64,000 bases of DNA from an uncultured Collinsella sp. (GTDB lineage: Bacteria > Actinomycetota > Coriobacteriia > Coriobacteriales > Coriobacteriaceae), in the NCBI GenBank assembly GCA_958415625.1, contig CATYZI010000010.1:1-64000 (forward strand), read 5' to 3'. Within the stretch, counting starts at the first letter, position 1; the number at the start of each line of letters is the position of its first letter. The notes beneath the pieces were generated by a model. That model was not told the origin of the DNA and made no database searches. It saw only the letters and a list, made by a program, of their open reading frames with translations. This document shows, piece by piece, positions 28,816 to 35,521 of this stretch. A program made the position numbers and the translations under genes.

Positions 28816-30192
28816 ATGAAATTGAGGAACGTATGCATTTTTTTCTCAGTAAGTGATCGTCGTTACTGCTTCGATGAGGTCACTCGCAATTGCTTTCAGG
28901 TTGACCAAGCATCAGAAGATGCGCTTCGCATATTTGAAGCATCGGGAAGAACGGTCAACTCGAAGTTGCTAACAAAGTCACTTGCTGCGAAAGGCTACGA
29001 CCAAACGACCATAGCAGAACTTGAAGACGACATTGATGAGTATCAACGATTGTCTGAGCGGACTTTCTTAACAAAAGACACGCCTCGAAAACTTAGATCC
29101 ATCGAACTCCACGTTTCACATGCATGCAACCTTGGTTGTAGTTACTGTTTTGCCGGTAAAGGAGATTATGGAACGTCTCCTCTGCTGATGACAGACGAGA
29201 TAGCCTTCAAGGCGGTCGACTACCTCGTCGCAAGTTCATCGGAAAACGAAACGCTTGCGATCGTCTTTTTTGGTGGGGAACCCATGATTAACGAGCCGCT
29301 GATATGGAAAACGGTCGACTATTCAAAAAGAATATACCCCAATAGAAACTTTACCTATTCTATTACGACCAACGGAACGCTTTTGAATGACACTGCTGTG
29401 AATTCTTTCAAGGAGCACGGGTTTTCTGTTCTGATTAGTCTCGATGGTACAGGATGCAAGCACGATGCATCGCGCCCGTACAAGACGGGAGGCGGCTCTT
29501 TCTCCGATATCGACAAAAACGTTCGTCGTTTTTCCGAGTCGTTCCCCTTCGGCGCAAGAGCGACCTTAACAAATAATAACTGTAACCTTGTTGAAGACTA
29601 TCTTCAGTTTAAAGAGATGGGCTTCAGAAGGATTTACTTCTCGCCCGTGAGCTCATTCGATGAGAATATCAAACTCGACGAACACTCATTAAACAAAATC
29701 AGGGCGGGCCTAATAGATTTGGCGGATCAATATCTCAAACAGATTGATCAAGGGGAAAAGCCCTTGTTTAGAACATTGAAAACTGCAGTTGATTTGATTA
29801 TGAGCAACAGGATCGCCTTTGTCGGATGCGGGGCTGGCAGGCGTTTTATTTCCGTGACTCCCGAAGGGGACGTATACCCCTGTCACAGGTTTGTCGGGAT
29901 GATGCGATTCAAAATGGGCAACATCGTCACCGGAATTGACGAAACTAGGTATATTGAAAACTGGAGTCAGGGTGTCGAAAAAAGAATTGACTGTACGGAC
30001 TGTTGGGCTCGGTCTTTCTGTGGTGGGGGCTGTAGCTGGGAGGCTGCAGACGAGCACGGCTACTTGCTCAAGAGTCTACACCCTGCATCATGTGAATATA
30101 GAAAAATGTGCTACGAGATGGCTTTTGACCTTATTTCCCGCCACTCATCTTCGCAGGAGAAAAATCAACGAGAAGCTACTGTATCGGAATAA
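28816..30192 (+). CDS. Radical SAM/SPASM peptide maturase
   Basis: A 458-residue radical SAM enzyme. A small N-terminal peptide-binding-like region (about 1-90) is followed by the SAM-cluster motif CNLGCSYC (CX3CX2C, about residue 105), FFGGEP and TTNGTLL. The C-terminal SPASM region has CGAGRRF, VYPCHRF, CTDCWARSFCGGGC and a last HPASC, enough Cys for two auxiliary 4Fe-4S clusters. Such enzymes install thioether or other crosslinks in ribosomal peptides. Two Cys-rich small genes follow immediately, the expected substrates. The closest class I can name is the ranthipeptide (SCIFF/CcpM-like) maturases. The ribosome site is weak. Confidence 0.88.
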   Translation: MKLRNVCIFFSVSDRRYCFDEVTRNCFQVDQASEDALRIFEASGRTVNSKLLTKSLAAKGYDQTTIAELEDDIDEYQRLSERTFLTKDTPRKLRSIELHVSHACNLGCSYCFAGKGDYGTSPLLMTDEIAFKAVDYLVASSSENETLAIVFFGGEPMINEPLIWKTVDYSKRIYPNRNFTYSITTNGTLLNDTAVNSFKEHGFSVLISLDGTGCKHDASRPYKTGGGSFSDIDKNVRRFSESFPFGARATLTNNNCNLVEDYLQFKEMGFRRIYFSPVSSFDENIKLDEHSLNKIRAGLIDLADQYLKQIDQGEKPLFRTLKTAVDLIMSNRIAFVGCGAGRRFISVTPEGDVYPCHRFVGMMRFKMGNIVTGIDETRYIENWSQGVEKRIDCTDCWARSFCGGGCSWEAADEHGYLLKSLHPASCEYRKMCYEMAFDLISRHSSSQEKNQREATVSE

Positions 30193-30361
30193 GCGGTTCA
30201 GCGCATTGCTGTCACCATTGTGGAGGTGTTCGTTCTTCTGATTACCGTCTGCGAAGCTTATTGCTACGTTCGCCGAAACCATTCTAGAAATATGGTGAAC
30301 TAGACATCTTGGTTTGTTATACACAATATTGAGGTTTTTCTGCACTCAAAGGGAGGTAGTC

Positions 30362-30565
30362 GTGAAGCATATTCGTCCGAATAATCCAGGAAGTGGCGAC
30401 GAGGCAGGCGTGAAGCCGATGTCTTTTGACTGCCTCTTGGGCATTACTGACATCTGTACTGTTTATGATAAAGCAGATGGCTGTGGTGCATACGATTACT
30501 GCGACTATGACATGGATGGCGGCAGCATCTGCGTTGTAGATCACTGTGGCATTGATCAAACGTAG
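30362..30565 (+). CDS. Cys-rich precursor peptide A
   Basis: A 67-residue peptide starting at GTG after GGGAGGT. It has a short leader-like start (MKHIRPNNPGSG) and a core with six Cys at residues 24, 32, 41, 47, 57 and 62, rich in Asp and Tyr (for example DICTVYD, YDYCDYD). The same design appears in the next gene. It lies 170 bases after the radical SAM gene. A RiPP precursor is the best reading; cores with a Cys about every 5-10 residues fit thioether-forming ranthipeptides. It is too acidic for a typical metallothionein, which remains the main alternative. Confidence 0.75.
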   Translation: MKHIRPNNPGSGDEAGVKPMSFDCLLGITDICTVYDKADGCGAYDYCDYDMDGGSICVVDHCGIDQT

Positions 30566-30595
30566 TCTCTAATTGGATTAAGGTGAGGAGCTGTT

Positions 30596-30775
30596 ATGAA
30601 GCATATCCATCCTGTTGGTTCAAATGAACATCCTCCCGTTGAGCCTTGTTGTCTTGGAGTTGATATATGCAATTTTTACGACATCGCCGAGTGCCCTGTT
30701 GCGGATTGGTGCTATGTCGATAAAGAATCAAGCTGTGTTTTGCCAGCAGATTGGTGCGATCCAGTTGACGAGTAG
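30596..30775 (+). CDS. Cys-rich precursor peptide B
   Basis: A 59-residue peptide starting at ATG after GGTGAGGAG, 30 bases behind peptide A. It begins MKHIHP, matching MKHIRP of peptide A, and has seven Cys (18, 19, 25, 33, 39, 47, 54), six of which align with those of A. Shared blocks are LGVDIC / LGITDIC, YD, C-x3-D-W/Y-C, C-x2-D and D-W/H-C. The pair therefore comes from one gene by duplication and probably shares the maturase. Mature product and function are unknown. Confidence 0.75.
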   Translation: MKHIHPVGSNEHPPVEPCCLGVDICNFYDIAECPVADWCYVDKESSCVLPADWCDPVDE

Positions 30776-30853
30776 TTTTGTGGCTAGGAACTATTTGGTC
30801 CAATTCAGAATAAGATGGGAACAAATACCAAAATCTCGTGTCTGGGAGGAGTT

Positions 30854-30961
30854 ATGCCATTATTGCAAGGTCTCGTTGGATTAGCCTTTATACTTGCGTT
30901 ATATCTGGCACCTTTTTTAATTCTATTCTTCATTATCCGACTCTTTCTTCGGAGAAAATAG
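30854..30961 (+). CDS. 35-residue single-helix membrane protein
   Basis: A tiny reading frame with a strong GGGAGGAG close to its ATG. It starts MPLLQGLVG, continues as one hydrophobic helix of about 22 residues and ends with a positive tail (RLFLRRK), the classic layout of a small inner-membrane peptide with its C-terminus inside. It is the last gene before a terminator in the peptide operon, so an immunity or export-helper role is plausible. The spacing of the ribosome site is short, which lowers confidence. Confidence 0.5.
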   Translation: MPLLQGLVGLAFILALYLAPFLILFFIIRLFLRRK

Positions 30962-31025
30962 GAGTGTCACGCAAACATTAGCGTAGCTTTCTTCCAATAT
31001 GAGCCGAGCATTGGCAAGTGGAATA

Positions 31026-31070
31026 AGAAGCCCGACCGTTCGCCACATGAAAGTGATCGGACGGGCTTCT
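31026..31070 (+). terminator. Terminator of peptide operon
   Basis: AGAAGCCCGACCG pairs with CGGACGGGCTTCT apart from one base step, followed by CTATTT. It closes the radical SAM and peptide transcript. Confidence 0.65.
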
Positions 31071-31164
31071 CTATTTAACCCGGGCCGCCACCCATAGCGG
31101 CTTTCCAAGCGTATTCTCAGTGCAAAGCAATCGTCAGTTTAATCCTATGCGCTGATACCGCATT

Positions 31165-31402
31165 TCATTTGTTCGGCTCGAATTCTACGGCCTGGCAACC
31201 CTCGCACTCTCCGGCAAATGGATTGAACGCGAAGGCAGAGATGATGTGTGCGTGGACATCGAGGCTGCTGTAGGCAACATACTGGGACATGGACCCCCGC
31301 TGCGCGTGGTATGCGGCCCGGCATATTCATTGCCGTCCAACCCCGTGTAGTTGCAGCAAAGGGTGGAACCTCAATGCTCAGCTCATGTTGTCCGTGGGAC
31401 AC
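31165..31402 (-). pseudogene. Frame-broken gene remnant, unknown family
   Basis: Two - strand frames together read like one protein: HELSIEVPPFAATTRG in the first, then RAAYHAQRGSMSQYVAY and AFAFNPFAGECEGCQAVEF in another, ending at a stop near 31165. At least one frameshift and no start codon are seen. I do not recognise the family. It adds to the signs of decay around the peptide island. Confidence 0.4.
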
Positions 31403-31661
31403 GAGAATCGTAAGTACACTTTGGTGCGATTCTCACGCTGATACTGAGCCACCTGGAATAAGATACGTCGCGACAACACTTCGCTTCACCTCTGTCTCGA
31501 CAAGATGACGTAGACTAAAGTTTCCTTTAGTAAGAGAACGAGAACTATATCTGAAAGCGTTGCGATGGCGTGAAGGCACCGAGTCCGAACCGCCTGAATG
31601 CTACGTGCATCTGCATCGCCTTTTTGTTATCTCTGCCAGTTGGGTAGCACTACACTTGTCA
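31403..31661. other. Intergenic stretch, nothing recognised
   Basis: About 260 bases without a supported gene or RNA. A short GCGATG/CATCGC pairing followed by CTTTTTG near 31620 could be a weak + strand terminator. Confidence 0.25.
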
Positions 31662-33314
31662 TCATTTACCCTGGTACATGCTGCCTAAATCCACTACCCC
31701 TTCTACCGCGCCGACCATCTCGTCATCGTGAGAGACAACGATGATCAGCTGGCTTTGCTTGTTGCGCTTAACATAGGCCGCAAGCTCGGCGCGGCTTACA
31801 GCGTCTAACCCAGTCGTGGGCTCGTCGAGTACCAAAACTGACGACTTGCGTGAAATCGCCGACCATAAGTACACTCGGCGCAGCTCACCGCCCGAAAGCG
31901 CGGAGCAACGTTTCCCGAGCAACTCCTTCACGCTGTTTTCCAGCGAAAGTAGGCCATCTACACCCCGGTGATAGGAAGAAAAGGGCGTGTCGAAATACTC
32001 TAACAGCTCTTTCACCGTTTCGTCCGGCGCGAAGCACGACTGTGGGCAGCACGATATCTCTCTCGCACGTATGTAATCCAAGTCGCATTCTTCGATTGGC
32101 ACGCCGTTGTATTTTACTTTGCCTTTCGATGAGTATAGCCCGAGCATCAAGTAAAGAAGTGACGTCTTGCCTCTTCCGTTTTCCCCAACTATGCAATATG
32201 TACCATGACCGGAAAACTTGAAAGAAAACCCGCCGAGGACCTCTCGGACAGATCCGTCTGGAAGGGCAACCGAGAATTCCAAATCAGATACCGAAATGTC
32301 ATTTATTTCATCGAGTTTAGCTAAATCGGTCCGATTCCACCCCGATCTCTCCTTTTCTCTCGTCGCGATAGCCGTCCTATCCCATGATGCTTTGGCATCT
32401 TGATAGGATTTGAACAATGACATCATACTTTTCAAAGTCTTAAAGAGAACCGCGAAGTATGTACCGATGATAGTGTACTCGCCTATTGACATAGTTCCGT
32501 TAATGATTCGTACTCCGGAAACAACAAGTATCACCGCTTGAAACAACGCTGCGAAAAGACCATCGAGCGATGTCAGAGAATATGATAGCTTTCCGGAGCG
32601 CAAAACTTTGGGAAAATAGCTCTTAAACCCAGCGTCGAGCGCTTGTTCGCTCTTGCCGTACGAAGATGTCAGTTGAATGTTGAGAATCTGATTAAGCTGC
32701 GATGCAATTGCGGCGTAAAAGGCGCTGTCCGCCTCTTTCTTCTCATACGTGACCCTATACAAAAGTTTCCTCAACCCAGTAATTACACAGAAATACACGA
32801 TGAGGAGAATGATGGAAAACACCGCGAGAGTTGAATCAATTGACCATATGATAAGCAATACGATGGGAATGGCTACAATGGACAGCGGCGCACTGATAAA
32901 ATTCGCCAAAACGAAGGATGAGACCACGCTGGAGTCGGAAATAATCCGTTGCGTTGTATAGGCTGGATCGATGGTCCGACTCACCAAGTAATCGTCTCTT
33001 TCAAAACGCAAGACGGCCTCCCTGAGAAGATCAAAGGAAAGTCTCGTGGTTATGCGAATGGAAAGTGTTCCTGCAAAATAAGTAAAGAGGGTGGAGAAAA
33101 CTCCTATTGACGCAACCAGGAGCGCGAAGAGTACGGCGTCTCTTTCGCTGCGGTTACCGAGAAGAAAATCTAAGAATTTCCCGTTCACGTATGGCATGGC
33201 ATAGGAGAGAGCGGTTCCAATCACCGTGATAGCAATGAAGACGAAAGCCCCTTTTGCTCTGATGAACCTCGAGAGAACGCATCGAATCAAGGAAGGCCCC
33301 AATCTACCCGCCAC
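31662..33314 (-). CDS. ABC exporter (fused membrane and ATPase domains)
   Basis: A 550-residue half-transporter. Six transmembrane helices (about residues 20-290) are followed by an ATPase with Walker A VGENGRGKTS, a Q-loop at SCCPQS, signature LSGGELRR, Walker B SVLVLDEPTTGLD and the switch His in VVSHDDE. There is no N-terminal C39 peptidase domain, so it cannot cut a leader itself. It faces the peptide operon from the other strand and is AT-rich like it. Export of the modified peptide, or immunity, is inferred. The GTG start is uncertain; in-frame TTG codons follow within ten residues. Confidence 0.82.
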   Translation of the reverse strand: MAGRLGPSLIRCVLSRFIRAKGAFVFIAITVIGTALSYAMPYVNGKFLDFLLGNRSERDAVLFALLVASIGVFSTLFTYFAGTLSIRITTRLSFDLLREAVLRFERDDYLVSRTIDPAYTTQRIISDSSVVSSFVLANFISAPLSIVAIPIVLLIIWSIDSTLAVFSIILLIVYFCVITGLRKLLYRVTYEKKEADSAFYAAIASQLNQILNIQLTSSYGKSEQALDAGFKSYFPKVLRSGKLSYSLTSLDGLFAALFQAVILVVSGVRIINGTMSIGEYTIIGTYFAVLFKTLKSMMSLFKSYQDAKASWDRTAIATREKERSGWNRTDLAKLDEINDISVSDLEFSVALPDGSVREVLGGFSFKFSGHGTYCIVGENGRGKTSLLYLMLGLYSSKGKVKYNGVPIEECDLDYIRAREISCCPQSCFAPDETVKELLEYFDTPFSSYHRGVDGLLSLENSVKELLGKRCSALSGGELRRVYLWSAISRKSSVLVLDEPTTGLDAVSRAELAAYVKRNKQSQLIIVVSHDDEMVGAVEGVVDLGSMYQGK

Positions 33315-33460
33315 AAAACATCAATCACTGATACCTTACACCTCAACACAACAGGAGCGAAGATTTGCCAATGAGACTGCTTTAAGATTGCCTTGGGCCA
33401 ATACGATCTCAAGCTCTTCCTACAAGAGAGTCGGAATCGGACATCTCCTCCGACGAACCT

Positions 33461-33504
33461 GGCAATCGGGCGGTTGAAATATCTTTTTCAACCGCCCGAT
33501 TGCC
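33461..33504. other. Perfect 18-bp stem hairpin before ABC exporter
   Basis: GGCAATCGGGCGGTTGAA pairs perfectly with its reverse complement across an 8-base AT-rich loop. It is about 150 bases before the exporter start. There is no T-run after it, though T-rich bases lie in the loop. It may be a transcription attenuator, a recombination site or the remains of a mobile element end. Confidence 0.5.
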
Positions 33505-33629
33505 ACAATAGATTTGAGCATCCGCCCACAAACGTCCGCGTTTTATACCCATCAAATCCTTTGCCTTTTGTCGTCTAGACTAGAAAAATCGCTCGAAATA
33601 ACGCAACCGGCCTGCTCGCTTGAAGAAAC

Positions 33630-34310
33630 CTAAGCCCGTAACGTAGATGTGCAAACTTCCGAAACGCCTTGCGCGGCATAGTGCGTATAAACTTCGTCAA
33701 CCGCCTCAGAAATATCTGAGTATCGCGCCGGGTCAAAAGCATACGATGTCGCAGCTATACCCTGCACCCATTCGGAACGCGGATTAATTGAATAGCCACA
33801 CAGCATCATCATACATGCATCTAGACCTGATTTCCCAAGTATCCGACGTATTGATGAGAGCATCGCGGGTCGCCCCTGCACCATCGTCGTCACCCCTATT
33901 AGCAGTATTTACCGTTTTTCTCTAAATGCGTATCGCCACCCTTAAGAATACGAAGTGTTTTATCCAGACCCGATTGTCCTCCATCTCAAACGAAGGGATA
34001 AGGAATCTCATCCGGAATCGGCAGTAACGGAGGATTCACAACGACAAGCGAAAAACATGAGTCATCTCTCAGAGGGGAGTAAAGGCTCCCCTCAAGCACC
34101 CTAGTTTCGTCATCCAAAGAGTTGATGGCAGTGTTTTTCTTACAAAGGTCGACAACAAAAGGGTTGATTTCTACAGATGTTACATCCATGCCACAGTTGG
34201 TAAGTATCAGGCCCTGTATTCTGGGGCCAGAACACAAATCGAGAGCCTTCCGTGCGCTCTGCGGTGTAAGGCGCCAATCTCAGCAAATCTGTCCCACAAT
34301 ACTGCGCTGA
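33630..34310 (-). pseudogene. Decayed SAM-dependent methyltransferase gene
   Basis: Fragments in - strand frames line up as one class I methyltransferase: RKALDLCSGPRIQGL (SAM loop), VTSVEINPFVVDLC, the catalytic-type NPPLLPIP, then YPFV, an in-frame TGA, and DGGQSGLDKTLRIL. The next open part begins MTTMVQGRPAMLSSI and ends VSEVCTSTLRA at 33630. The TGA most likely replaces a Gly codon (GGA), and another break lies near 33895. It is not functional as read. It resembles NPPY-type small-domain methyltransferases. Confidence 0.6.
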
Positions 34311-34473
34311 AGAACAAGACGGAACCCCTGAGCCAAACTCCCCTATACCTTATTAAGGCTAAGACAGGCAAGTTCACGCACCCGGCATATTCCAGAATAA
34401 CATCCTATTGTTTTAGATGCTCTACAAGCATGAACAGCCGCGAATCGGAAAGATCTTCTAGTTTCGCCCCGAC

Positions 34474-35007
34474 TGACCGCCAAGGGCCAAAATGGCCCCT
34501 CCATCCCCGGGCGACTGGCTCTGGCGCGCCGAGGAGTGTCCCCAAGTGCCGGCAGAAAAGGAACGTCCCTAACTGCCGGCTAGAGGGCACCAAAGAGGAT
34601 GGCGTAGGTAGTGGATTCGCCGAGCTTGAGCTCGTCGCCGGGATTGAGTTGGGCGGAACGGCCGGGCTCGACCTGAATGCAGACGCGCGTGGCCCCGTTT
34701 ACCACCACGGTTCCGTTGGTAGACGACAAGTCCTCGACGTGCCAGATATTTTGAGCATCGCACCAGATATGGGCATGGCGGGCCGAGACATCGTCGCCGA
34801 CGTCGGTAATATCGCCCTCACCAGTGGCCAGCGCGCCAATCTCAACACCCTGCTCACTCGGCTGAATCCAGCGCGGGGCGCTCACGACAAAACTGTTTTG
34901 CACGCGCAGCAAGCCCAAGGGGTGCGCCGGGGCGGGTTCGCGCTCGCCTGCGGTCATCGACATGCCAAGCGAACGCGGCGTGGAGGTGCCTCCGCCACAG
35001 GTCGCGT
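34474..35007. repeat. FHA segment duplication, copy B
   Basis: Partner of 27737-28270 in direct orientation. Copy B is part of the intact FHA gene and the 105 bases after it. Outside the matched ends the two flanks differ completely, which sets the borders of the duplicated unit and of the island between them. Confidence 0.85.
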
Positions 35008-35518
35008 GCGCGTAGTCGATGGCATAGTTCACCGAGGACCGCACATCCGCCGAACAACCGACGGCGACAAACAGCACCAGCACGGCCTCGGCGCGCTCGG
35101 CGGGCATGAGTTCCGCCGCCTGGGACAGGCGATCGAGCGCGTTGCGATAGAGATTCGTGTCCTGGTGGCACTCTTCGAGCGCGCGTACCATCAGTTCACC
35201 TGCAGGACCGCACACCATATTGATCACAGCCGTGGAGTCCATGGGATTTCGCTGGCGCAGGGCCAGTTGCGACATAATACGCGCAGCCGAGGTACCGTAT
35301 TCGGCAAAGTAGCGCTGCTGAAGCGTGCCGACCGGCGCGCGAACGATAAAGCGGGAAACCCAAGAGCGATCGGCGGCCCGGCTCTGCGGGCTGCGGCCGT
35401 CGGCGAGCGGACGGGACGAAAGCACCAAGCCGCACAGCTCGATATGGCTCAGATGCGCCGCGCGCTTAAAGATGTCAAACATGGCCCCACATGGGGTGAG
35501 CTCAACTTGAGATGCCAT
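34580..35518 (-). CDS. FHA-domain protein
   Basis: A 312-residue protein with a C-terminal FHA domain (about 225-305) that should bind phosphothreonine; the key pattern is SARHAHIWCD and VEDLSSTNGTVVVNG. The N-terminal 200 residues form an unrecognised helical domain with a Ser/Thr-rich linker. It begins three bases after the stop of a Ser/Thr kinase, with AAGGAGGCC as ribosome site inside the kinase end, so it is very likely a substrate or effector of that kinase. A copy of its 3' half lies at 27843-28316. Confidence 0.82.
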   Translation of the reverse strand: MASQVELTPCGAMFDIFKRAAHLSHIELCGLVLSSRPLADGRSPQSRAADRSWVSRFIVRAPVGTLQQRYFAEYGTSAARIMSQLALRQRNPMDSTAVINMVCGPAGELMVRALEECHQDTNLYRNALDRLSQAAELMPAERAEAVLVLFVAVGCSADVRSSVNYAIDYAHATCGGGTSTPRSLGMSMTAGEREPAPAHPLGLLRVQNSFVVSAPRWIQPSEQGVEIGALATGEGDITDVGDDVSARHAHIWCDAQNIWHVEDLSSTNGTVVVNGATRVCIQVEPGRSAQLNPGDELKLGESTTYAILFGAL

Positions 35519-35521
35519 GAC

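Noticed and set aside
28816..30192. Anaerobic sulfatase maturase or heme-pathway radical SAM enzyme
   Set aside because: No sulfatase or heme genes are near, whereas two Cys-rich small peptides follow directly.
30362..30775. Metallothionein pair
   Set aside because: Cysteines are spaced 5-10 residues apart without C-x-C or C-C clusters (apart from one CC), the peptides are acidic, and a SPASM maturase precedes them; kept only as an alternative.
33980..33992. Selenocysteine codon in the methyltransferase frame
   Set aside because: The TGA sits where related proteins have Gly, no SECIS-like hairpin follows directly, and other breaks exist in the same gene.
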